This document shows positions 8,903 through 17,155 of a stretch of 64,000 bases of DNA, piece after piece. The position numbers and the translations under genes are program-made. This stretch comes from Haladaptatus halobius (lineage in GTDB: Archaea > Halobacteriota > Halobacteria > Halobacteriales > Haladaptataceae): positions 682,001 through 746,000 of the forward strand of contig NZ_CP085336.1 in assembly GCF_020618475.1 (NCBI RefSeq), given 5' to 3'. The notes below the pieces were generated by a model. The model worked only from the letters and a program-made list of their open reading frames with translations. It was not told the origin of the DNA and searched no databases. Within the stretch, counting starts at the first letter, position 1. Every line of letters begins with the position of its first letter.

Positions 8903-10057
8903 TCAATCCCCAGCACTGATGCTGTGGAACTCGAAGTCCGGCGAGCGTGAATCGAATCGACTGAGAACGAATGGAGCTCGTGAGAATGGACACCGTTCTC
9001 CGACAATGAGAGATTGTACGACTGTCGCAGCGATGGGAGCGGTCATCACCCCGCGACCGTGAAAACCACTCGCTATTACAAGTCCATCGGGAACATCACT
9101 TGGTGCGTCGATTATCGGATGAGTGTCTGGCGTGGCTCCATCTACGCCAGCCCACCCGTTGACGAACCTAGCTCGTTCGAACCCCCGGAGGAATCTCGGT
9201 ATGAGGTTGGCGACGTGGTCGCGGAATGCTTTGTCTTCGCTCTTGCTTGCGCCCTCAGGATCATCTTCGGCGAACGACCAGCCGCCGACCAGTAGGTCGC
9301 CGTTGTGCTCTGGACGGAAGTAGACATGTTCACCGGGAATCCACCCCATTGGGAATTCGTTTCCGGCATCTTCGTTGGGGTCGAGCACCACGCATTGAGT
9401 TCGATATGGCCGGATAGGGAGTTGGACGTGGTCGCGGAGGAAACGTTCGGTTCGCCACCCTGCAGCAACCACGACGTAGGGGGCGTCAAACGTTCCTGAA
9501 GATGTTTCGACGCCTTTCACACGCTCGTCAGTGATGCGAAGGCCCGTCACCGTGGTGTCGGTCAGGATTGTCGCGCCTCGGGACTCGGCGTCGTCTTTTA
9601 GCGTCATCGTGAACGTGTAGGGGTCGACGAATCCGGTGTCTTGGTGTTTGACTACACCGACGAATTCCTCGAGATCGAACCGAGGGAAATCTGCTTCGAC
9701 AGCGTCCGGTTCCATGAACGAAACAGTGACGCCGTCGGTGGCTAGTCGTTCGACGCGCCTACGTGCTTCTTGCTCGTGATCACGTGGGACAAGTTCGAGG
9801 CTCGGCCGTTCGGTGAACTCGAACTGTCCGGTTCCGTCGTAATCACGGAAGAATTCGTTAGCATAGTCAGAGATGGATGGGCTATCTGTGTAGGATGGTG
9901 CCATCGTAATCTCGCCTGCGGCGAGCGCAGTTGCCTCCGCAGCGATTTGTTTCCGTTCGATGATGAGTACGTTGAGGTGAGTGGCGAGTTTCCGAGCGAC
10001 GGCACAGCCGATGACACCGCCACCAACGACGATGATGTCGTAGCTTGCGACTGACAT
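8903..10057 (-). CDS. FAD-dependent amine/D-amino-acid oxidase (DAO family)
   Basis: A 384-residue flavoprotein of the DAO/GlpD superfamily (glycine oxidase, sarcosine oxidase, D-amino-acid oxidase). Seen: dinucleotide-binding YDIIVVGGGVIGCAVARKLA at residues 6-25 and the C-terminal SGFHGRGVMTAPI FAD loop. I start it at the ATG at 10057, two bases from the preceding gene's stop (10059-10061), rather than at 10096, because the Rossmann motif follows directly and the longer form overlaps the aminotransferase. It is last in a leftward series with two aminotransferases, consistent with oxidative deamination of an amine or N-alkyl amino acid. The substrate is not determinable. Confidence 0.88.
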   Translation of the reverse strand: MSVASYDIIVVGGGVIGCAVARKLATHLNVLIIERKQIAAEATALAAGEITMAPSYTDSPSISDYANEFFRDYDGTGQFEFTERPSLELVPRDHEQEARRRVERLATDGVTVSFMEPDAVEADFPRFDLEEFVGVVKHQDTGFVDPYTFTMTLKDDAESRGATILTDTTVTGLRITDERVKGVETSSGTFDAPYVVVAAGWRTERFLRDHVQLPIRPYRTQCVVLDPNEDAGNEFPMGWIPGEHVYFRPEHNGDLLVGGWSFAEDDPEGASKSEDKAFRDHVANLIPRFLRGFERARFVNGWAGVDGATPDTHPIIDAPSDVPDGLVIASGFHGRGVMTAPIAATVVQSLIVGERCPFSRAPFVLSRFDSRSPDFEFHSISAGD

Positions 10058-10058
10058 A

Positions 10059-11351
10059 TTATCGTTCGACAGATTCGATACCATCAGACAGTGCATCGAC
10101 TGCTCGTTTGAGGTTCTCGCGAGTGATGGTCAGCGGCGGTTGAAATCGAACGACATTTTTGTAGTATCCGCCCACACCAAGTATCACTCCGTGTTTGTCA
10201 CGTGCATGGTTTTTGACCACCACTGCCGCCGTCTTCGCAGGTGATGTATCTGACGCTACCAGCTCGACGCCGTGCATCAAGCCAAGACCGCGTGCTTCGC
10301 CGACCGTATCGTATTCAGCTTCGATGTCCGCGAGTTGGTCACCGAGCCAATTACCCTGTTCTACTACGTTATCTACGATACCAGTCTCAAGTTCTTCGAT
10401 ATTCGCCAGGGCGGCGGCACAGCATACTGGGTTACCGCCGAACGTTGAGAGGTGGTCGCCAGCCTCGAAGCAATCGGCGATTTCGGCTGACGCAGTGAAC
10501 GCCCCGAGAGGCAGTCCGTCGGCGATACCCTTCGCCTGTGTGAGGATGTCGGGTTCGATACCGAATTGTTCGCTCGCAAATATTGTTCCCGTTCGACCGT
10601 AACCGGTTTGGACTTCGTCGACGATAAGGAGCGCACCATAGTCGTGGGCGATGTCTTGGACACGTCGGAGATATCCCACCGGCGGGACGATGATACCACC
10701 TTCCCCCATCACGGGTTCGAGCACGATCGCCGCGAGATCTCTGCTTGTATGAGTGCCAATAGTTCGTTCCAACTCAGAAGCAGCGGCTTCGGCGAACTCC
10801 GAAGCCGGTAAGTCACCGTACGGTGATCGGAACTGGTAGGATGCCGGTGCGTGAACCACGTCGTTGACTGTTGGGGCCATTCCATGCTTGTAAGCATGGT
10901 TGCCGGTAAGTGATAGACTCCCGAGTGTTCGCCCGTGGAACGCCATTTCGAGCGCCACAATCTCCTTCGAACCGGTGTACTTCCGTGCAAGTTTAATCGC
11001 ACCCTCAACCGCTTCGGTGCCCGAGTTACAGAAGAATGTCTTCTGGAGGTCGCCGGGCGTGATTTCGGCGATGCGCTCAGCAAGGTTCGCTACCGGTTCA
11101 TTGCGATAGATGTACGAACAGGTGTGGACGAGTTCGTCGAGTTGGGCCTTCGCTGCCGCGACCACGTTCGGGTTGTTGTGCCCAGCGTTCGTCACCGAGA
11201 TACCCGAAAAGCAATCGAGATATTCGTCGCCCTCTGTCGTCACCATTGTCGTGTCGTTCGCACGGGTGACGGTGAACGGATCGTAGCCCTTTGTGATGGG
11301 CATTACGTAGTCGTCGTATTTATCAGCCGGACTGCACTCTTGTTCACTCAT
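10059..11351 (-). CDS. Class III (GabT/ArgD-like) aminotransferase
   Basis: A 430-residue PLP enzyme of the acetylornithine / 4-aminobutyrate / omega-amino acid transaminase group. Seen: FCNSGTEAVEGAIKLARKYTG (phosphate-binding cup), EPVMGEGGIIVPP, LIVDEVQTGYGRTG with the PLP-ring aspartate, and the Schiff-base lysine in QAKGIADGLPLGA near residue 274. Length is normal and all catalytic residues are present. It lies 3 nt downstream of a second class III aminotransferase and is followed after 1 nt by the DAO-type oxidase, so the genes are almost certainly cotranscribed. Context suggests transamination of an omega-amino compound such as putrescine, GABA or beta-alanine; this is inference. Confidence 0.92.
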   Translation of the reverse strand: MSEQECSPADKYDDYVMPITKGYDPFTVTRANDTTMVTTEGDEYLDCFSGISVTNAGHNNPNVVAAAKAQLDELVHTCSYIYRNEPVANLAERIAEITPGDLQKTFFCNSGTEAVEGAIKLARKYTGSKEIVALEMAFHGRTLGSLSLTGNHAYKHGMAPTVNDVVHAPASYQFRSPYGDLPASEFAEAAASELERTIGTHTSRDLAAIVLEPVMGEGGIIVPPVGYLRRVQDIAHDYGALLIVDEVQTGYGRTGTIFASEQFGIEPDILTQAKGIADGLPLGAFTASAEIADCFEAGDHLSTFGGNPVCCAAALANIEELETGIVDNVVEQGNWLGDQLADIEAEYDTVGEARGLGLMHGVELVASDTSPAKTAAVVVKNHARDKHGVILGVGGYYKNVVRFQPPLTITRENLKRAVDALSDGIESVER

Positions 11352-11354
11352 GAT

Positions 11355-12746
11355 TTACTCGTATTCGTGATTCACAGCCCGGAATGCGTCTTCAGCAACT
11401 TCTAGTGCGTGGTCAATTTCTTCTTCTGTATGTGTGTAGGTGGTGAAGAATCGCTCGCCCTGCATTGGATTGCCGAACAGGACACCGCTGGCGGCGGCTT
11501 CTAGCCACCAATCGGCGAACTGGTCTTCGTTGGCGCGCCACGAATCCCGGTAGAAATGGATGTCGTGGTCGGTCATGTACACTTGCCCCATTGAACCGAT
11601 GTGTTGGACGTTCGCGTTGACGCCAATGTCGTCGGCGACTTCTTGGAGCCCGGAGAACAGCCGGTCGCCGAGTCGGTCGATGTGGTCGTACACGTCGCGT
11701 TCGTCGAGGATTTCGAGCGTTTTCAGCCCCGCAGCGGCCGAAACCGGGTGACCATTGTAGGTGCCGCCATGGAAAGTGGAGGAGTTCCACTTCGAGGCCT
11801 CCTTCTTCTTCGGCGGGATGATTTCCTCCATTATCTCGGCCTTACCGCCGAACCCGGCCATTTGATAGCCGCCGCCGGCGGCCTTGGCGAATGTCGTCAT
11901 GTCGGGTGAGATGCCGAATTTCCCTTGTGCGCTGTCAGGACCGAGTCGAAATCCGGTCATCACTTCGTCCCAGATGAGGACAATTCCCAGTTCCTCCGTG
12001 AGGTCGCGGAGGAACTCGTGGTAACCGTCGCGGGGAAGTAGACAGCCGCACGAGAACATGACGGGTTCGATGATAACCGCCGCGAGGTCGTCGGCCTGCG
12101 CACGAAGGATGCGTTCGGTTGCCTCTTTGTCGTTGAACGGGAAAGCGACCACGGTGTCGCTCACCGCGTCGGGGATGCCGGTTCCGTACGAGACGGTATT
12201 GGGTGCGTCGGCCGGCCCGAGGGCATCTTCGCTGGCGTAGACGCTCTGGAGTGCGTAGTCGTGTGCTCCGGCGTAGCCGCCCTCGGGTTTAGCGATTTTG
12301 TCTTTTCCCGTGTACGAGCGCGCAACTCGCATCGCGTGCATCGTGGCTTCGCTCCCGCTATTCGACAGCCGCACCTTCTCAATGCTCGGGGTCATCTCTG
12401 CGACTTTCTCCATGAATTCGATAGCGACCGGTTGAGGGGTGGCAGTCAAGTCGCAGGTATCGACCTGCTTCTTGACGGCCTCTCGCACCTCGGGATGGCC
12501 GTGGCCGAGGATGATCGGGCCGAGCGCTAGCAAGAAATCGAGATACTCATTTCCGTCGATGTCGTAGAGATACGATCCGTCAGCTTCCTCGACGTAGAAC
12601 GGGTAGGGGTCGAACGACCGGACGTTCGACTCGACACCGAGAGGTGTGACGTTCAACGCTCGGTCGTGGAATTGCTCGCTTTTCGGCGTTCGATCTCGGA
12701 GCCGCTCCGTGTGATCCGATTCTTGCTCTTTGTCACCGAGGCTCAT
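11355..12746 (-). CDS. Class III aminotransferase, glutamate-1-semialdehyde-aminomutase-like
   Basis: A 463-residue PLP enzyme resembling the GSA-aminomutase branch of class III aminotransferases. Seen: LDFLLALGPIILGHGHPEV near the start, RLSNSGSEATMHAMRVARSYTG, EPVMFSCGCLLPRDGY, LIWDEVMTGFRLG, and Schiff-base lysine in TFAKAAGGGYQMAGFGG near residue 288. It is longer than HemL and lies in a catabolic cluster, so it is more likely a transaminase for an amino acid or amine than the tetrapyrrole enzyme. I chose the ATG at 12746 over a TTG at 12773 because an AT-rich TATA-like element (12772-12777) lies about 28 nt before it. Confidence 0.9.
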   Translation of the reverse strand: MSLGDKEQESDHTERLRDRTPKSEQFHDRALNVTPLGVESNVRSFDPYPFYVEEADGSYLYDIDGNEYLDFLLALGPIILGHGHPEVREAVKKQVDTCDLTATPQPVAIEFMEKVAEMTPSIEKVRLSNSGSEATMHAMRVARSYTGKDKIAKPEGGYAGAHDYALQSVYASEDALGPADAPNTVSYGTGIPDAVSDTVVAFPFNDKEATERILRAQADDLAAVIIEPVMFSCGCLLPRDGYHEFLRDLTEELGIVLIWDEVMTGFRLGPDSAQGKFGISPDMTTFAKAAGGGYQMAGFGGKAEIMEEIIPPKKKEASKWNSSTFHGGTYNGHPVSAAAGLKTLEILDERDVYDHIDRLGDRLFSGLQEVADDIGVNANVQHIGSMGQVYMTDHDIHFYRDSWRANEDQFADWWLEAAASGVLFGNPMQGERFFTTYTHTEEEIDHALEVAEDAFRAVNHEYE

Positions 12747-12786
12747 TGCACCATACGACGGAGGAGTGCCCAATAAATCTTTGGTA

Positions 12787-12840
12787 AAATACCCCCTATT
12801 ACGAAAATGATGCGGTATTTCCCCCGATTAGAGGGAAATA
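12787..12840. promoter_or_regulatory. Nested palindromes upstream of the aminotransferase gene
   Basis: The 100-bp gap between the GME gene stop and the aminotransferase start holds a perfect 8-bp inverted repeat, TATTTCCC (12816-12823) and GGGAAATA (12833-12840). It is overlapped by a 7-bp one, AAATACC (12787-12793) and GGTATTT (12814-12820). They lie 41-94 nt upstream of the ATG, just behind the putative TATA box. An operator, possibly for the Lrp regulator at 13725, is plausible; a terminator for the preceding gene is the alternative. Confidence 0.4.
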
Positions 12841-12846
12841 ATACGT

Positions 12847-13728
12847 CTACTGGGAGCGATCGAGGGGGAGTACCAGTCCTTTCAATCCTCCACCAGTCTT
12901 TCGAATTTCTCGCACGTCAAGTTCGACGACGTCCATCCCCCGTTCGAGAAGTGCGCTCCGGATATACGGATTTCCAGACGGCACTAGTACTTCCCCTGGC
13001 TCAACCACGATGGTGCTCGTAGCCCGATTGCGCTGTTCGCGCATCGGTACTTCAATAGTTTCGATTCCCCGGTCGTGCAGGACTTCGACGAACTCGGCGG
13101 GAACCGCCTGCGGGTACACGAGCGCGAGATCGGTGTCGACCATGCCGAACACGAGCGCGAGGTGCGTCTGTCCAGTGCTCTCTGTGCTGCCGAAGATGGG
13201 AACGTCAACCACGTCGATATCATATGATTCGAACACATTTCGAACCTGCCGGATGCCCTCGGCGTTGGTCGTCCGCGACCGCCCGATGGCGACCGTCTCC
13301 TCCTCTATCCACACCATGTTTCCGGCTTCGAACCCACCCGATCCGTGAACGGTGTGATAAATTGGGATACCAAGTTCGACTGCGCGCTCCGTCACTCGGC
13401 GCTCCTCACCGTGACGGGTCTTTTCGACCATCTTCCCGACGACCAACCCACCCTCAATCGCAAATCCGACATCCCGGACGAACAGCGACTCCGCTAGACC
13501 CTCACAGGCGTCGTTGAGCCGATGAACCGTCACGCCGCGTTCCTCTAGTTCTTCGACCAGCGCTGCGTGTTCGCTCGCCGCGCTCTCCTGTCGGGGCAGG
13601 CCGTCCCAATCCCATTCGTCGGGGTCGACCACGGTGCTGAACTCCGGGCCGGGCTCGTGAACGAGCACGCTCTCTAATCGACCGACTTCGGTTCGCACCG
13701 ACGGTGAGATATCCCAACTAGTCATCAT
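12847..13728 (-). CDS. GME-superfamily (DDAH/arginine deiminase-like) protein lacking the catalytic cysteine
   Basis: A 293-residue protein of the guanidino-group modifying superfamily, whose members hydrolyse or transfer amidino groups of arginine, methylarginine or agmatine. Seen: LESVLVHEPGPEF at the N-terminus, FVRDVGFAIEGG with the acidic residue near 83, HGSGGFEAGN near 126-135, and TGQTHLAL with the general-base histidine near 188. At the C-terminus, where the family has GGG-x-x-Cys, it reads GGGLKGLVLPL: the nucleophilic cysteine position is glycine, encoded GGA, two base changes from a Cys codon. It may be a non-catalytic or mechanistically distinct member. It overlaps the Lrp gene stop by 4 nt (ATGA arrangement), so the two are translationally linked. 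Confidence 0.85.
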   Translation of the reverse strand: MMTSWDISPSVRTEVGRLESVLVHEPGPEFSTVVDPDEWDWDGLPRQESAASEHAALVEELEERGVTVHRLNDACEGLAESLFVRDVGFAIEGGLVVGKMVEKTRHGEERRVTERAVELGIPIYHTVHGSGGFEAGNMVWIEEETVAIGRSRTTNAEGIRQVRNVFESYDIDVVDVPIFGSTESTGQTHLALVFGMVDTDLALVYPQAVPAEFVEVLHDRGIETIEVPMREQRNRATSTIVVEPGEVLVPSGNPYIRSALLERGMDVVELDVREIRKTGGGLKGLVLPLDRSQ

Positions 13729-14186
13729 TCGGAGAGGTCTAGTCGCTGCTCTTCTTTCACACTCCGGAGGGCCATGTCGGTCGCCGTCGAGAGAACTCCT
13801 TCGTACCGGCCGATGCGGCTTAGCAGGTCGGTGAGTTCTGATCGCTCGCCGAACCGTACTTTCAGTAGGAGGTCGGCCTCGCCAGTGAGTTCGTGTATCT
13901 CCTGAATTGCTGTCTCCTCGGCGAGGCGTTCGGCAACCTCCGAGAAGTGACCGGCCTCGGTTTGGATGCGGATGAAGGCAACGTTGTCCAATCCGAGCAG
14001 TTCCGAGTCGAGTATTGCCCGGTAGTCTTGGATGTACCCTTCAGCTTCGAGCGTGTTCACGCGTTCGTGGATCGTGGCACTTCCCATGTCGAGCCGACGG
14101 GCAATTTCGGAAAGAGCGGTTCGCCCGTCGGCTTGGAGTATTTTGAGTATCTTCCGGTCGATTTCATCGAGATTCATATTGTTCAT
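13725..14186 (-). CDS. Lrp/AsnC family transcriptional regulator
   Basis: A 153-residue regulator. The N-terminal AsnC-type helix-turn-helix (IDRKILKILQADGRTALSE, then GSATIHERVNTLEAEG) covers residues 8-55. The rest is the RAM-like ligand-binding domain, with the turn ELTGEADLLLKV near residue 100-111. Such proteins bind amino acids and form octamers. ATG codons occur at 14186 and 14177; both are plausible starts. It is first in the leftward operon (Lrp, GME protein, aminotransferase, aminotransferase, oxidase) and is the obvious candidate local regulator. The ligand is likely an amino acid or amine handled by the cluster. Confidence 0.93.
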   Translation of the reverse strand: MNNMNLDEIDRKILKILQADGRTALSEIARRLDMGSATIHERVNTLEAEGYIQDYRAILDSELLGLDNVAFIRIQTEAGHFSEVAERLAEETAIQEIHELTGEADLLLKVRFGERSELTDLLSRIGRYEGVLSTATDMALRSVKEEQRLDLSE

Positions 14187-14231
14187 TTTCCTACTGAATT
14201 CTCCTAATCGTTCCGTTTCTTCACGTGTTGT

Positions 14232-15071
14232 TCAGTCTTCTCGCCGGTTCGCGTCGGCGTATGGTCTGACGGCGGCGTCCGTCCGCGACTTCCGGAGCGC
14301 GGTCACATCGACCGAACAGGTAGCCGCGGCCTCCTCATCTCGCGGCAGCGAAAGCCGCGTTCCGTGTGGCCCTACGACGTCGTCACAGGGTGCGAACACC
14401 GCTGACCGTCCGGTTCCGGAGAGGTCGCCGTCAAGTTGCGCACCCACGACGCTGACCTGTACGACGTACAGCTGGTTCTCGACTGCGCGCGCCGCAGAAC
14501 AGCGTCGAACGCGTTGGTAACCTGCCTCGTCGGCAGTCCACGACGGCACGGCGACGACCTCGGCACCGCGATTCGCAAGACTACGGACGAAACCCGGAAA
14601 CTCCACGTCGTAACATACTGCGACGCCGATGCCGACGCCCTTGTGCTGGACGACCGGTGCTGGCTCGTCTCTGGTTCGTTTCCCTTGTCGGCGCTCCTCC
14701 GGAATCAGGTGAGTTTTATCGTACGTACGAATACCCGAGCTGGGAACCGCGATGGGACAGCGGTTGTAAGTCGAACCCCCGTCAATGACGTTGTAAGAGC
14801 CGCCGACGATGACGGCACGGCGTTCGTTCGCGGCCGACGAGAGGAATTCATGTAACTGTGCTTGCCTCTCGGGGTTGATGACGGTCGCTGCGTCGGCGTC
14901 TCCCGTCTTTTCGAGATAGTCGCTAACGAACAGTTCCGGGAGCACATACAGGTCGGCATCGCCCGCATGGTTAAAGGACGAATCGACGCGCCGTAACAGC
15001 CCATCGAGCGACTCCGCATCGCGGAGTTCGTACTGGCACAGAGCAATCACGAAAGTTTCGCCGTCGTCCAT
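14232..15071 (-). CDS. Carbon-nitrogen hydrolase (nitrilase superfamily)
   Basis: A 279-residue hydrolase of the nitrilase/cyanide hydratase superfamily, which includes N-carbamoylputrescine amidase, beta-ureidopropionase and omega-amidase. The catalytic triad is complete: Glu in YVLPELFVSDYL (about 46), Lys in YDKTHLIPEER (about 119) and Cys in VAVCYDVEFPGF (about 153). I start at the ATG at 15071, which gives the canonical FVIALCQYELRDAE beginning; the ORF extends upstream to 15125 without homology. It is transcribed away from the Pot operon and towards the Lrp gene. In this neighbourhood an amidase releasing ammonia or carbamate from a polyamine-derived amide is attractive but unproven. 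Confidence 0.9.
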   Translation of the reverse strand: MDDGETFVIALCQYELRDAESLDGLLRRVDSSFNHAGDADLYVLPELFVSDYLEKTGDADAATVINPERQAQLHEFLSSAANERRAVIVGGSYNVIDGGSTYNRCPIAVPSSGIRTYDKTHLIPEERRQGKRTRDEPAPVVQHKGVGIGVAVCYDVEFPGFVRSLANRGAEVVAVPSWTADEAGYQRVRRCSAARAVENQLYVVQVSVVGAQLDGDLSGTGRSAVFAPCDDVVGPHGTRLSLPRDEEAAATCSVDVTALRKSRTDAAVRPYADANRRED

Positions 15072-15191
15072 GTGCTTCCTGAGGTATGCGGGTGGGAGAC
15101 AAAAACTTTGTCCGCACCCCGGCACCTATGCCGATAGATAGTCGGAAGAATCGGAAATAGAACAAAACTTATTTCGTGGGAGGACGATGAC

Positions 15192-16226
15192 ATGGCAAGG
15201 AAACGCATGGCAAGCGAAACCACAACGCGGGAACAGGAAGTCGAGGCAGAGACAGGGCTCTTCCGCCGGCTACGCAGGAACCGCTGGAGTGGACTGGTCG
15301 TGAACATCGCTCCGAGCACCTTCTGGTTGGTCACGTTCTTCCTCGTTCCATTGGCCGTGATGTTCTACTACAGTTTCGGACAGCGAGGGGCCTTCGGCGA
15401 GGTTCTCATTAGTCCGGAGTACCTCGGCCTCCAACAATATCGCCTGTTCTTCATCCCTGATGATGCGACCGTGCCGGAGGCCGCGTGGTTCACCGTCGCG
15501 TGGGTGGTGGAGGTGCTGCTTCCCTTCAGCGTCGAACTTACGGCGGGTGAACCGACACCTTACGTGCAACTGACGCTAAAAAGCATCGGCTTTGGAGTGG
15601 TGGCAACCGTAGTCTCATTCATCGTCGGCTATCCCGTCGCCTACTTCGTGGGTCGCATCGCGCCCGAGGAGTATCAAGACCTGTTGTTGGTGCTGATAAT
15701 CCTCCCCTTCTGGGCGTCGTTCCTCGTCCGCATTTACGCGATACAAATCCTTCTATCAGGAAATAGTATCCTGACGAACGCGCTAGGATTTCTTCCCTTC
15801 TTCGAGGCCGGGCAGTCGCTGATGAACTCGCGGTTTGCGGTCATGGTTGGGCTGGTGTATATCTGGATTCCGTTTATGATACTCCCCGTGTACGCGAGCA
15901 TCGAGGAGATCGACTTCACGCTTCAGGAGGCTGCTATGGATTTGGGGGCGAACCGATTTCAGGCGTTCCGTCGGGTCGTGTTCCCGCTATCGATGCCCGG
16001 CGTCATCGCCGGGAGCCTATTGGTGTTCATCCCGAGCACCGGAGCGTACGTCATTCCCGATTTGCTCGGCGGCACAGACAGTCAGATGATCGGTAACTTC
16101 ATCGCAGAGCAATTCGGCGCGGCGGGTAACTGGCCGCTCGGCGCGGCGGGTTCATTCACCCTGATGGGAATCATGCTGTTTGCGATAGCCGTTTATCAGC
16201 GGTACGGGAGCACTGATCTCGCATGA
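15192..16226 (+). CDS. potB: ABC transporter permease, spermidine/putrescine type (PotB-like)
   Basis: A 344-residue inner-membrane permease. Seen: a ~35-residue cytoplasmic N-tail, six or seven hydrophobic segments, and the cytoplasmic EAA loop EAAMDLGANRFQAFRRVVFPLSMPG (residues about 242-266) that docks on the ATPase. A longer than usual periplasmic stretch (about 60-120) follows the first helix. It is the first gene of a rightward operon, and its stop overlaps the start of the second permease by 4 nt (ATGA). The likely substrate class is polyamines or related cations, by similarity of the whole transporter to PotABCD. Confidence 0.92.
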   Translation: MARKRMASETTTREQEVEAETGLFRRLRRNRWSGLVVNIAPSTFWLVTFFLVPLAVMFYYSFGQRGAFGEVLISPEYLGLQQYRLFFIPDDATVPEAAWFTVAWVVEVLLPFSVELTAGEPTPYVQLTLKSIGFGVVATVVSFIVGYPVAYFVGRIAPEEYQDLLLVLIILPFWASFLVRIYAIQILLSGNSILTNALGFLPFFEAGQSLMNSRFAVMVGLVYIWIPFMILPVYASIEEIDFTLQEAAMDLGANRFQAFRRVVFPLSMPGVIAGSLLVFIPSTGAYVIPDLLGGTDSQMIGNFIAEQFGAAGNWPLGAAGSFTLMGIMLFAIAVYQRYGSTDLA

Positions 16227-17071
16227 GCGCGGAAACGTCGAGTCGCAGCCGGTTCGCCCGGTTGCGCTCGCTGTTCTTTCGACACGGGGGGACGTTACTG
16301 GCGGTCGAAGCCGTTCTGGTCTACCTGTTCCTCTACGTCCCCATCGCCGTTCTCATCACCCTTTCGTTCAACGACTCTCGATACGCGTTGGTATGGCAAG
16401 GGTTCACGACCGAATGGTACGAGGCATTGCTCGCGGGCGAAACAGTCGCCCGCGTCAATCCGGACGCCGCGTTCACGGCACTCGCCCACTCGGTCGAAAT
16501 CGCGGTCGCTACCGTCGTTGTCAGCACCGTTTTCGGGACAATGCTGGCGTTCGCACTTGACCGCTACGAGTTTCCCGGCAAAGGATTTTTTACCGGAGTC
16601 GTCTACATGCCCATCATCATCCCAAGCATCGTGATGGGAATCTCGTTATTGTTGTTCTTCAACATCGTTGGAATGTCGCTCGGACTTCACACTGCTGTCA
16701 TCGGCCACATCGCGTTTGACATCAGTTTTGTCGCTATCGTCGTGCTCGCGCGACTACAGCGGTTCGACCGCACGTTAGAGGAGGCGGCCAAGGATCTCGG
16801 CGCAAACGAATTTGAGACATTCCGATACGTCACGCTCCCGCTGTTGAAACCTGGTATCATGGCCGGTGCGTTACTCGCATTCGCCATGAGTTTCGATGAC
16901 TTCGTGGTCACCTTCTTCATCATCGGCAACCAGAACACCCTGCCAATATTTTTCTTCTCGATGGTTCGTCAGGGAATCACGCCGGGCGTTAACGTGGTTG
17001 CCGCGCTCATAATCATCGTCACGATGGCGGTCGTCGCGGTCGCCCAATGGTTCGAGGGGCCGATATGGTAG
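16223..17071 (+). CDS. potC: ABC transporter permease, spermidine/putrescine type (PotC-like)
   Basis: A 282-residue permease with six hydrophobic segments and the EAA loop EEAAKDLGANEFETFRY then VTLPLLKPG (residues about 191-217). It overlaps the PotB-like gene by 4 nt, as expected for subunits made in equal amounts. The first helix begins after about 20 basic residues. The C-terminus ends soon after the last helix with WFEGPIW; this matches PotC in length. It pairs with PotB to form the channel. Confidence 0.93.
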   Translation: MSAETSSRSRFARLRSLFFRHGGTLLAVEAVLVYLFLYVPIAVLITLSFNDSRYALVWQGFTTEWYEALLAGETVARVNPDAAFTALAHSVEIAVATVVVSTVFGTMLAFALDRYEFPGKGFFTGVVYMPIIIPSIVMGISLLLFFNIVGMSLGLHTAVIGHIAFDISFVAIVVLARLQRFDRTLEEAAKDLGANEFETFRYVTLPLLKPGIMAGALLAFAMSFDDFVVTFFIIGNQNTLPIFFFSMVRQGITPGVNVVAALIIIVTMAVVAVAQWFEGPIW

Positions 17072-17086
17072 AAAAAACTTCGGATA

Positions 17087-17105
17087 TTGGGGGCTTTTTC
17101 CCCAA
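17087..17105 (+). promoter_or_regulatory. Stem-loop between the permease and binding-protein genes
   Basis: Inverted repeat TTGGGG (17087-17092) and CCCCAA (17100-17105) around a T-rich 7-nt loop, 16 nt after the PotC stop and about 50 nt before the binding-protein start. A TATA-like CTTTATG follows at 17107-17113. Such an element could trim transcription of the permeases and let the binding protein be made in excess; it could also be an operator. Confidence 0.4.
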
Positions 17106-17155
17106 ACTTTATGTCATATACACCCTTCTAACCGAAAAGAGCTGGTGTGATACAC

